DNA of 64,000 nt from NCBI GenBank assembly GCA_964036195.1, contig OZ038459.1, positions 22,007,206 to 22,071,205 of the forward strand, in the 5' to 3' direction. This DNA is from Sphaerolaimus hirsutus (lineage: Eukaryota; Nematoda; Chromadorea; Monhysterida; Sphaerolaimidae). This document shows positions 1 to 12,500 of the stretch, piece after piece (within the stretch, counting starts at the first letter, position 1; the number at the start of each line of letters is the position of its first letter). The notes beneath the pieces are model-generated. The model made no database searches and had not been told where the DNA came from. It was given only the letters and a program-made list of their open reading frames with translations. The translations under genes and the position numbers were made by a program.

Positions 1-134
1 TGGCCTTTTTCAATTGTCGGGACCGGGACCGGGACCGGGACTGGGGTGTCGGGACCGGGACCGGGACCGGGACCGCCCCAGTCCCGACTTTTTGCCGAAC
101 CATGTACCGGGACCGCGGTCCCGTTTGAACCCTA
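1..134. mobile_element. Right part of a hAT-like element with a GGGACC-word core
   Basis: Repeats of GGGACCG and its complement run into the terminal motif GTTTGAACCCTA at 123-134. That end also closes elements at 4789-5627 and 1148-1441. The left end is outside the window. Confidence 0.6.
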
Positions 135-144
135 TCGGCGACCC

Positions 145-206
145 GTCAACTAAAACATGTATTGTCATCAAAACCAGTTGACACAGTCAACTAATATGCA
201 TACCAC
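145..206. repeat. Partial GTCAACT-type MITE
   Basis: Contains GTCAACTAAAA, AACCAGTTGACA and GTCAACTA, a degraded end of the family seen complete at 17037-17240 and 62424-62626. Positions 207-264 are the pyrimidine-rich lead-in to the scrib acceptor. Confidence 0.4.
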
Positions 207-264
207 CCCAGTTCGCAAGTCCCTCGATTGAACCCCCCTATCAATTCCCCATAAAAATTCCCAG

Positions 265-534
265 GTCGGCGGGTGCACTTCCCTGGGCGTATTATCACTT
301 CGCGACAACTTAATCTCAACTCTGCCCTTTGAAGTGGGCCGATTAGAAAAACTCCGCGTACTCGACGTGTCCGGAAACAAACTGCAATATCTGCCGTATA
401 CTATAAACGCGCTCAGTCAACTCACAGCGTTGTGGTTGAGCGAAAATCAAAGTCAACCGATGTTGAGATTGCAAACTGAAACTGATCAGAGAACTGGGGT
501 CAAGGTGCTCACGTGTTATTTGCTGCCGCAGCAG
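265..534 (+). CDS. scrib: scrib exon: last leucine-rich repeats and LRR cap
   Basis: Acceptor TTCCCAG and donor GTTGTT bound 90 codons in phase 0. The translation contains CTSLGVLSLRDN, LRVLDVSGNKL and ALWLSENQSQP, then TGVKVLTCYLLPQQ. This is the end of the LRR array and the conserved LAP-specific cap, the segment that attaches Scribble to the lateral membrane. Confidence 0.95.
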
Positions 535-3500
535 GTTGTTTTATTTGGGGGGTTATGGTAGGATATTTTCTGTGGTGGTCTTTTGTTGTGGGGCTACTCT
601 CAGAACATGTGAAATGTCAAATGTCATGTAAAGTGTGAAAAGTCGTGAAAATGGCGAACGACCACTAAAAATAAGAGAAAATTTGATACATAACTTTACA
701 GGATATGATTTTTGACACTTTTACAGGGTGTGGGAAAATTAATTGAAACAGGACACTATCAGGTTCATTAAAAAGCAACCATTCGTAAATTTACTCCAGT
801 GTCCGGCGCTTTACATTCTAATTGAATTTGTAGCTTGAGCTATCAAGTCTTGCATTTCTTGGCAGGATAGAGCCTTCTATAAAAAGAGCACTTTCAGAAA
901 ACATGTCCGAATTTCACTGACACGCCCTATACTTCCTTTCTACCAATATCCCTCAGGACGCCACTGCGGGCAGTTCAACCGAACACCAACCAGATACGTC
1001 CCCGTCTCGTTTGTCCAATTTTGTGGGCGGGCCCAAAGTCACGTTTCCCGATATCGATGGGACCACTGCGACTGCGGCTGGTGGAGCGGTGGGGCCAAGT
1101 TTGTTGGGTTATGGTAGGGGTTTGGGGGTTATTGTAGGGGTTGAAGGTAGGGTTTAAGTGGAATCACGATTCCGAAAATTTTCAAATCCCAATCCCGATT
1201 CCGATAAAATTTCACTAATCCCGGAAAGTTATTCCCAAATTTGCCAAGTGACTTTTTTTACACTGAAAAATATGAACGGGAACCTTCAATGGGCATTTTA
1301 TTCAAGTGTGTTATAAAACTTTTTTCTGTGAGAACTTAGAGAAAAACGTTAGTGCCAGAACTTTTCCAAAATCCCGATCCCAATCCCGAAAAACCCGAAA
1401 AACAATCGCCATACCGAAAGGTCGATAACGTTTGAACCCTAGTTGCAGGGTTACGGTAGAGGTTTGCGGGTTATGGTAGAGATTGGGGGTTATGGTAGAG
1501 GTTTGAGAGTTACAGGAGAGGTTTCTGTCACATCGAAGTGCGGTTACAAATTGGATGGAAACAAATTGCAAAGTGCATATTAAAATCTTACAAAACTTTC
1601 ACAACACCCCTAATCTCCCATTTTTCTCCCAAATTACATTTCCCCACCCAAAACCCATTCAAAACCCCCTCAAAATAAACTCCGCCTTTTTCCTCCAGGC
1701 GCCACCAATCCCGACGTGGACGACGATTCTAATATCGGGAATTTTAAACGCCACGACACGCCCCATCCGAAACACGGAGCGCCCAGACAGCAGCAAAAAA
1801 GGAGTATTGATGGCACCGTTATACCGCATCAGCACCAACAGCAGGTATGTTGTTGTTGTTGTTGTTGTTTTTTTTGGGGGGGGGGCAAATTTGGGGTAAG
1901 GGGGGTGCGATAGGGGTTCCCTTAAGTATTGGGTTGAGCCAACAGAAAATCGACCTGCTGTTTATATATCCCAGACCGCATTCAGCTGGCTACTTCCAAT
2001 TGTTACCATGTCTAGACCTTGCAAAATGTCAAAAGTCATGGAAAATGTCAAACATCCAGTTGAAAAAAGACATTTTGAAATTTTGCACGTCATTTTACAT
2101 TACTTTTGACACTTTGCATGACATTTAACATTTTGCAGAGGATTATAGACACTTTGCATGTTTTTTGACATTTTACAGAATCAGAGTGGTCCCTGGTTTT
2201 CTGGATACGTCCTAAATGTCACTTAAATTTTCAAAACAAATTTAAATTCAGGCGACCACACTCGATCTCGGTGGCAAAAAACGACATTCTTACGAAAATA
2301 TGAGCTTTGGTGCCGGTTCGACGAGAGAAAACGCCCCATCACAAGGTGAGATATTGAAAGAATCCAATTTGTGAGATTACTGTATTTTTGACGCTTCACT
2401 CACCAGTTTACATTCGAATGTCAACTGGTTTTAAAATCAGTTCCGATTTTAGTTTACAAAATGCGGAACGTAACTTTGAACAATGCGTATTGCGGCATGT
2501 GTATTTGAAGATCTGCGACGCGTCAACTAAAATCTGAATTGACGTGAACTAGTTGACATTTATTTACATGTCAACTGGTGTGTGTAGCCCCTTTGGCACT
2601 TATGTTCGGGTTGCGGTGTCATTTGTCCGCGTTTTTGACGGGGAATTTGAATTGCATTGATTTAGTTTTGTCACTTTTTTGATATTTTGGTGATTTTCTG
2701 CGTGTCAAGGAAGCACTTGTGTCGTTGACATTTTTGCCCTGTTTTCGCATTTTGATATATATTTTTTTACAAATTTGTGAGTGTAAAAATAGTTTACCTA
2801 AACTCAAATAGGAAGTTAGGAAGTTAACAAGTTAGGACGAAAATAGAAAGTTAACTGGGTCTATTTCATTATTCAATAGCGGATATTAGCGATGGGAAAA
2901 ATGTTTTTAGCGACCCTGTCTTTAAAAAAGTATTTAAAAACAACGTTTAAAAAAATAAAACTGTTAAAAAACACCGGCCATCCCTAGCGGATAAAAAAAT
3001 TTTTGTTTGACTGTGAGTAAGCTCCTATTTTACACATCGCATGCACAAAGAACTGTGCAAAGTCAATACTGCGCAATGTGCCTGCGCACACTATTTTTCA
3101 CACGAAATTTCGAAAACTCACAAATCAGCTTAGAACGCATTTGACTTTTCTACAATGAGGTGGCCGTCAACTACAGTTGACGGAGATTAAAAATGACTCA
3201 TTGTGGAAACTCAAACAGGTTCAAAGCTCATTTATGAGTTTTCGAAATTTCGTGTGAAAACTAGTGTGCGCAGGGCCAATAGATTATTTTATAAGTTTAT
3301 TTGTTGTTTATGCAGCGTTGCAAAATGCAAGTCGAAGTCGCTATGCCAAACACTTCTGAATATCCATTGACCCCACACAGTAGTTGACAAGGACACCAAA
3401 TGTCAACTGGTTGCCATCCCAATTCAAAGCTGGCTCACGACCACGAGTAGCACTATATGTACACTATGTGTACCGTATTTCCTCGAATTACCCCGGGGGG

Positions 3501-6500
3501 GTTATTTTTTCAGAGTTAAAATTTTTAGAGAGAAACGTGAAAAATGCAACAATAACCACCATTTATAAGTTTTTACAGCCTTATATAAGGATGTAGATGG
3601 TATAAACGATGTTCTAACGTAACACAGTAAGTGTTTTGAACGTCTTTTATGCATTTCCCGGACCGCAAATTCATAGTGCCCATTTTGAGGGGGGTATTTC
3701 GAGGAAATACGGTACACACAAATATATACGTCACATTGTAAATACATTGCACATACGGAAATATTTATTTCAACACTACAGCTTCATTTGCAACATGATT
3801 CAACACCTTTGAATTTGAACGTCGTTCGTCGGCTCGTGAGCAAGCTTTGAATTGGGATGGGAACCAGTTGACATTTGGTGTTCTTGTCAAATACTTTGTG
3901 TGGAGCCATTGTCGCGCGGTTATTTTGCATATTTATTTTTGTAAGGTTTTCTTTGCTTACAAGACATTTTTTAAGCGCTTTGTTTTTGAAACTTCCGATG
4001 TGCCTATCTCATTTCTTCTCATTCCTGTATATATATAGGTAAAATATTTATTTGGAATGTTTTTTTTATCAAATTAACGTTTACATTGACCCCTGTGCTA
4101 AAAATGAGGAAAAATCAGTAAAAAAACCCTGCATAAACATAAAGCTGTATCATGTAAAACTAAAATGAAAATTCTTATGTAAAATCAAAGTAAAATTGAA
4201 AATGTCATTTGAAAAATACTCTGAATACCCAGAATGAAGTCACTGCTGTCATTGTGGCTAAATTTTTCAACAACTTTTTTCGATAAAAAAAAACTTTTTT
4301 ACATGGCATTTACCGGATTTACTGTTCGCTTGGGCCTCCTTATTACTTCATTTGATTAAGTAGAGGTAAATGTAATAAATATCTTACCTTCGATTTATGT
4401 ATAAATTGTTTACTGCAGTTATTTACTTTATTTAATATGTAAATACCCATTTTATAATTCGCATGTTTTCTTACTGTAACCGCTCAATGTGATATTTAAG
4501 CGCAAAAGAGCTAATCTCTAACATCTTTACTCTGCTTGCATTTGCATATGCATGATCGAATTTGGAAAACAAAAAGCTTTCAAAAAATATGTATAAAACA
4601 AGTACCGTATTTCCTCGAAATACCCCCCGTCTCGAAGTACTCCCCTCAAAATGGACCCTATGAATTTATTCGCCCCCCCCTCCTCGAAATACCCCCCAAA
4701 TCAAGGACGTAGCCAGGGAGGGGCGGCCCTAAAATGGCACTTCCGTAAAGCGATTTTGTCGGCGGTTCAGAAACATTTCGGCGCCGGCTAGGATTCAAAC
4801 GATATATCGTATCGAATATCGGATATCGACCATTTTTGAATATCGAATATCGAATATCGATATCGAAAATGTTGAAAAAATATCGAATATCGAATATCGA
4901 TATCGAAAATTTTGAAAAAATATCGAATATCGATATCGAATATCGACCATATTTTCGATATATCGAACCTGTATAGTTCCCTAATTAAGTTATTATTTTT
5001 GTTTTGAGATATTTGTGATTTATTTGATTTGCTTATAGTATCTAAGTTGATGAGTAAAAGTAAAGTATTTTATGTCATCTTTGTTGGAGTGCTTACTCCA
5101 CATTTCTTGTATTTGGTTTGGCCGCATACCTACTGAACCACCTACCTCAAATTTGAAGGCAGAAAATGCTGATATGCTGCTTTTTTGCAACATGCCCTTA
5201 AACAATTGGGTTATAAGTATGAATTGTAATATCTACCAATTTTTGTTTGTCTGATACAATTTGATTCGTCATGTTTTTTCTTCGATTTTCTCATTCTGAC
5301 CATTGTAAACCTTGTTAAAATCAATTGTACTTTTCAGTAAAGAGATAATCAACCATGTTTGCAACCATATTGAAATACAATATGCTGCTTGAAATATGCC
5401 TTGCTATACCAAAAGCTAAATATCAAATATCGAAAATATCGAAATATCGATATCGAATATTGACCATTTTTTAGTATCGAATATCGAATATCGATATCGA
5501 GGGTCCATATCGTATCGAATATCGATATCGAAAATTTTGAAAAAATATCGAATATCGAATATCGATATCGAAAGTTTTGAAAAAATATCGAATATCGATA
5601 TCGAAAAGTGATATCGTTTGAACCCTAGCGCCGGCACAGTATTTTTCATTCATAGCTATAGTTTAGGACAAAGCACTCAAAATATGTCCCCGTCGCTGTA
5701 TATGTATCTAAAATACATATATGTACAGCGGGTTTTTGCGCCAATGGCACCATGGCATGGCGCCTACGAATGACGTTGGCGCCAAGGCGCCATTCCTTTA
5801 CCACAGGGGTCAAATTTTAGGGGGGGGGGGGCGCTGCCCCCCCCGTTCGCCGGGCTCCGTATACAATCCGCCCCCCCCCGCTCATGAATCCTGGCTACGT
5901 CCCTGCCTCCAATTGAGTGTAAACAGAACGTACATGACAAAAGCTACTGTTTGTGATCCGAACGATGCAGAACACACGTTAAAAACAATGACTGTGTACG
6001 TTAGAACCTGTTTTACACCATCTACATACTTATGTAAGTCTATAGACTTTTATACGTGGAGCTTTTTGTTGCATTTTGCGACGTCAGCGTACGTTACAAA
6101 CAACATTTTAGTACTGGGAGTTTAAAAAATTCTAGTGAAATTATAAGCCCCCTCGAAATCCCCCCCCCCTCGAAATTCCCCCCCCCCCCCCCTCGAAAAA
6201 ACCCCCCTCGTTTAACCCCCCCCTCAAAATTCTCACTCTGAAACAATCACCCCGGGGGGGGGGGGGGGGTTATTTCGAGGAAATACGCTATGCAGATTTT
6301 CCATACTTTTGAACGTTCCCAAGCAATCCATATGACATTGTTCTTTCGTACGATTGCAATTTTCATACAGTTAAATTTATGTCAAATGATGTCATTTATT
6401 TATGTAAATATAATATCCCACCTGAAGTAAAATACTTATCCAAGGCAGTAAATATTCTCACCTATACTAATACGATAACACCTCAGTTTAAATAGCATTG

Positions 6501-9500
6501 GAAAAATATCTGGGAGATTTATTTTTAAAAATATCAGAAAATAAAATATTTAAACCAAAAATTTCATTTGTATTTTTTACTGAGAGATTTATTTTCGATT
6601 TTCCCGGATTTTACTGAGAGATTTATTTATATTTTCCTGCGAGAATTCCTGATACTTTTCAAATATTAGAAAATATAATAAATAGTTTTTTATTCTGGCT
6701 TTTCCCAGGGAAATTAAATTAATTTATATTGTTTTTGAGAGATTGTCAAACATAATATTATCTTTTCTCAGAATCAATTTTTTTCAATGCTAACCTCAAT
6801 GTTAGCTACATTTCAGTTTGTTTAGCTGATATGTTTACAGTGTGGTTCAGAAATGTGGTTTCAGGTAAATTTTTCAGATTGAGGTAAATCATTTTTGCTT
6901 GCGTTATGTGGTGTTTCTGTACACTATTTTGATATCACATTTAGCACCAGACTGTATATTTTATATGTATTTAAATACATAAATATGTACGTTTCAAAGT
7001 GCTTTTGTTATTTTGAGCCTACAGCTTTTTGTGACGTGCGTGCAAACTTTTCGAAATGCTTTTTGCATGGAATTTTTCTGTAGTGCATGAAAACATTCTA
7101 TTTCTTATCGACTTTGTAGGTGGGGAAATATCTATAATTATGCAATTTTTTCACTTGTTGTGGTCACAAAGTCTAGTTTACAGCCAAAAAAATTAACCTG
7201 ATAAATTTGCATTGAACGCATTTGATTTTACCACAATGAGAAGTCGGTCAACCACTATTGACGGCGAAATAAAATACTCCATTGTGCCTACACACACTAG
7301 TTTTCACCGTGACTTCGTGTGAAAACTGAAATTTTTTCAAATGCAAATTAATGAACACGGTTGAACGATTTTATTTTATTTTGATTGGTATTTAAATTGA
7401 TGAACGTTAAAATTTAAAATGTTTAAAACTAAAACATAGCGATATAGCACACAAAAAGAGTAGGCTGGATGTGGCCATGTGGCCATTTCAGTTTTCACAT
7501 CGGTCACGGTGAAAACAAGTGTGTGTACGGCCATTCTGGTAAACTCAAATTTGCGTAAAACGTATTTATCAGTTTCCGAAAATTCGTCCGTGCTCTGGTG
7601 TGGGTGGAACCATTGAAGTGTTGGTATCATCTCAAATTATATGGAATTCCAGCATAAGTGGAAATTTTCAGCACTTCAGAGAAAATAACCGACGTTCTTC
7701 ACTAGCATTAAAATAGCTTTAAGTGGCACTTTTTCTAGCGCTATTTCATGACCAACATCAAAAGATACTTTACCCAGATTTTCATGGCGTAGGTCTAGTA
7801 GACATCTAAACTCTCTAGTCATCTAGACCCTCTACTCATCTAGTTCTACCCGCTACTCATCTTTTTCTACCTGCTACTCATCTATTTCTACCTGCTAGTA
7901 TACTAAATATAACTGCAGACATAGTTTTCCCTTTGGGGGATGGGCAAAGATGAGTAGCGGGTCGGTGATTAGCACAACACACTGGATTGGTGGCAGCAGG
8001 TTTAGATGGAGACAGTGTGGATGGGAAACACAAAGGCATATATTTACATATTGTTGTGGGGCGTTTGTGTTTGCCCCCTGCACTGTCTTCATCTGAACCT
8101 GCTGCTGCCGATCTCCTGTGCTAATCCCTTGCCCGCTATTCATCTACGCCCCTCCAATGAGGAGCATGGATGATAAGCGGGTCTAGATGACTAGCGGGTA
8201 TAGATGAGTAGGGGGTCTAGATGATTACCGACACAGGCAAATGAAAAAATATATAAACATCTTAGGAGAACTAAAATATTTATGTACAACACAACCATGA
8301 CATGTGATCTGACCATGGCTGATTTCACTAGACACAAACTTTTAGACTGTCTTTCCTAATTGAATTCCGCATTCATTTGCTTCCTTTCCGTGGGAATTTC
8401 ATTTGAGGAAATGAATGTTTTCAGTGCTTCACAGTGCTTCTAGGCATGATAAGTTACGAATTTGATGTATTTATTTTTGTATCTCTGAAATTATTTTTAG
8501 CTTTTAGCCAGCCAGGGTTGGGAGGGTATCAATTCTTGATGTCGATAGTTTGCGACACAAGTTGAGTTTACCGGAATGAGTAGTCCGTCAACTGATGTTG
8601 ATGAGTGGTCATGTCATGGTAAACTCAAATGTGCTCAAATCGGATTTATCAGTTTTCGAATTTGCGGTTGTCAACCAGCCACGTGGAGGCACTCGAGTCG
8701 ATATCCAAAAATTGTCGATATCCTCTCAACCCGACCTGTACTTAAAATACAAGGTGTCCAGTTTAAGTTGATACTGAATAGTGTGTATTTTATGTATACC
8801 TATTTACTGTTTTCGTGGTGCCAATTCCCAACACTGTCAAGTCACGACTAGGGTTGGCCGATGTTTTTTTTTAAACGTTTTTTTTAAAAAAAAAACGTTT
8901 TTTTTTAAAAAAAAACATGACGTCCGAAATGTTTTTTTTTTAAAAAAAACATCAGCCGAAATTTTTAGTACTAAGCACTAGGTATTTTGCAAAATTTTTG
9001 CGCGCAAGCGCGCAATTTCACACACAAATTGACATTGGTGGTTGTTTTCATTGGTTTTGTTGCATTTTTAGTATCAAAACATCCATTTCTATGTGCTACC
9101 ATGGGTGAATAAGCCGACATATGTTGCTGTAATATATAATATTGAGGTAATGTGCTTCCATGTACCTCCACAGTGTGTAACTTCACTCCCGAAGTAACAA
9201 CCTCCTTTTATAACCTTGTTTGATCACCATTCCGTGCCAAACTTTACCTGAAGTCACAAACATTCGACTATAAGGCGATATACGAACGATATGTCGACGA
9301 AAAATGGATATTTTTGACACAAATCACCGCTTATAATGCTATCCCATGGCTCCACAGCCATTATATGGTCATATTTAACATCACAGAGTATTGCCAGTGT
9401 CTGATATACCTATATATGTTGACACTAGGTCATATCTGGGAGCTTTTAAAAAAAACGTTTTTTTTTAAAAAAAAACGTTTTTTTTTTAAAAAAAAACGTT

Positions 9501-12500
9501 TTTTTTTAAAAAAAAACATCGAGTTAAAAAAAAACGTTTTTTTTCCAACCCTAGTCACGACCTTAAAAGTGATAGGTGTCAGGTTTTGTTGAGGTTTCAA
9601 ATGTTCAGTAGGTTGAGTTTTTTCTAAATAAATAAATAAAAATAAAAATAAATAAAGGTTGAGGTTGTTCAAAATAAATTGAAAATTTTACTGAAAATAC
9701 GATTGTTTTGTACCTGAAAACGTGACAGTGTGCGGTATTGACCTCTAGCTGGTGTTTTTTATTTTATCGTGAATTTTGTATATTTTTTGCACAAATATAC
9801 GTTTTTACAAGTACGATGTCTGTATGTAAATATATAAATCGTCCAAGTTCAAAGTCAAATATATGTATATATGTTCACATTCAGACATTGACAAAATAAT
9901 TTAGTGCCAATATTTTCATTGAATGCCTATATTTACTCATTTAAAAAAATAAAAAAATTGTTCGCAGGTGCCACGAACGAAGGTGCGACTCCTTCTGAAC
10001 CAAAACATGTCAGTTTGTTAAAAAACTTTTTTTCAATTCTATTATCTAATGTAGATCGCGCGAGCGGGCATCAATGTCGTTTTTAATCGGTGTTGATTAT
10101 ATTTTGCATGCGGCACATTTACGCATGCAAATTTATATTTGCAATATCATTTTAGCGAAATATTTTAGTTAAGGGAAAACGTGTGTTGTTTTTCTTTTGA
10201 TTTGCAATTATGTCATTTTGAAAAGTTTGTTCAAAAGTTTGATATGCATAATCTACAGTAAAAAAAACTTCGTAATGAATGCAATCGTCATGCAAGTTGA
10301 AATGTGGAGAAAAATTGTCCCATGTGCCAAAACTTTCTCCCCTGAAAACATATATCAAACGAATTGCACTCAGTCATGCATATGCATGTATTTTTTGCAT
10401 GCAAAGTTCTTTTTTTTCTACCTAGAGCCAATGCAGTTGGGAGGAATACTAGTATTCATGGAAAATGTAAATGTAAATACAATTTGAGCTTTTATTCACT
10501 ACGTACACATGGCTGCACACTCAGTTGACGGCTAAAACTTCGTAAACTGAAGCGTGTATGTTATCAGTTTACCACAGTTGAGTTTACCAGGGGCCACTCG
10601 AAGAGAATGTAAAATGTCATTCAATATAGCATACTGTCTTATGTGAAACGACAAGTAAAAATATAGAAAGTTTCACATTTTTCATTCGATTTTACATGGA
10701 TGTTTTAAATTTCCGAAATTTTGGTTGTAAACTAGTGTGTGGGGTCTAATTAGTAAAAGTGTTACTAAAAAAAAGTTATAAAAAAGCACGTTATAAAAAA
10801 ACATCCACTCATTCTCTCCACAAAATAGACCATAATCAACATTCTAAACGTAAGTAAAAATACCCTAAATACCCGCGGGTATACAACGTTAATCTAAAAA
10901 TACTTTTTAACAACCAAATACGTCGCACTGCGGAAAAGCGGTGGGATGCAGTGCGCTGCATTTCGCGTTCTGTGCGAAAATTGGGTGAGCCATGGAATCT
11001 AATACGTTACAGGGTGGTTCAACTTGTTAAAAACTGGTATTTAGGTTTTTTCATTGTGTTGTTTTATACTGACATTTGAATCAATGGACCCACAAAAATC
11101 AAGTTGACATCAACATTTATGTTAACTAAATTCAACTAAATTTGGTTAATTATGTGATTTCAGATTTGGTATCTGATAGAGCATAGTTAATCTTATATCG
11201 TGGCATTTTATTTTCATTGTTTCTGTTAAGTGTGATGCTTAAAAAAAATTTTTTTTGTGTTTTTAGTTGACATTCAGTTGATACGAATATGCAATGTCAA
11301 CTAGTGTGTGTGGGCCGATTTTTAAGTCATTTACGTTTAAATGTGTTTACGCAAATGTGTGTTCGCATTTTCGCTATCAATAGAAAACCACGGTAAACAC
11401 GTTTTATAGCCAATTTTAGCTCTAGATAAGTCAATCTCTACAGCCATATTTACATGAATTATGACATGTAGGTTCATTTTCCCGTATCAATGTCTTGTAT
11501 TACTTTTAGTTTTGAAGTGTTCTTGTCATTTTTGTGTTTTGTACTTAAAAATACTGTATGCTCACTTTTCAAACATGTTTTTTTTCTCCCCTCAGATTAG
11601 TTTCACAAATTCCCCATATCTAAGTTCCCTTCAGATCTCCTAAAAATGAAAAGTACATAAATACATTTGGATACAAAATACACGTACTTGTGCACACGCG
11701 ATAAACTTGGAACATGTGTCTTATATGCACATGTACACTTTTTAAGTTGTGCGTCATGATAGAGGCGCGTGCGTAAGCTGTATTACAGAAATGTCTAGGG
11801 GGGGGGGGGGGGGGGGTAGGGTTCAAAATGGATCGATTGAGGTCTCAGATCGGGATCGGGATTGTTTTTGTTTTTTTCGGGATCAGGATTTTGGACAAAG
11901 TCCTGGTATTAAGGTTTTTTCTAATTCATCACAAAAAAGCTCTAAAAACATATTTGGATGCCAGAGAAGTTGCATAAAATGTACACTGGAGGTTTCCGCT
12001 CACATTTCTCGGTACAAAAATTCAGTTTTCGGAATCGGGATTGGCTTTTTCAAAATTTCGGGGATCGGGATCCCGTTGGAACCCGGAGGGTTCGGCAGTA
12101 ATTTTTATTTATTTTTTCATATTCTCTGTTTCATGCTATAATGCCCAAATTCTGGTTTGAAAATATTTCAATTTTTGGGGAGTCAAGAAGGTTTCCCCAA
12201 TTGCAATGGCTGGCTGATTTTGGAGGGGCGGGGCTAAAAAATATGCCGGCAAGTATTTGACACTTTTATTTCATTTTGTAGCGAATTTTGAGTAACTGCC
12301 AACAGTGTTTAACTGTATTTTGTTTTAAAATCCGATGATGCGTAATTTTCAAGCCGCACTAAAAATATCGCATTTACAATTATGCCGATGAAAGAGCATT
12401 TAGGAAAGACACATAAAAACTGAAGGAATTTAGTTCCTTCACAGATTAAATAATTTAACAGCTTTTCAACGAGGGTCAGTACAGTGTCATACAAAAATAT

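Larger units (their letters stand above)
2346..9967 (+). other. scrib intron, 7.6 kb, transposon-filled
   Basis: I see no further exon here. Identified elements are listed separately. The remaining AT-rich stretches (about 3910-4600, 6300-7190, 9560-9960) show no recognisable gene or RNA. Confidence 0.6.

Noticed and set aside
5721..6125. 134-codon open frame on the + strand
   Set aside because: Runs through poly-G/C and GGCGCC repeat sequence of a transposon; composition is Pro/Gly-rich from homopolymers.
11749..12141. 130-codon + strand frame
   Set aside because: Encoded by a poly-G tract and the GATCGGGATC element; no family resemblance.
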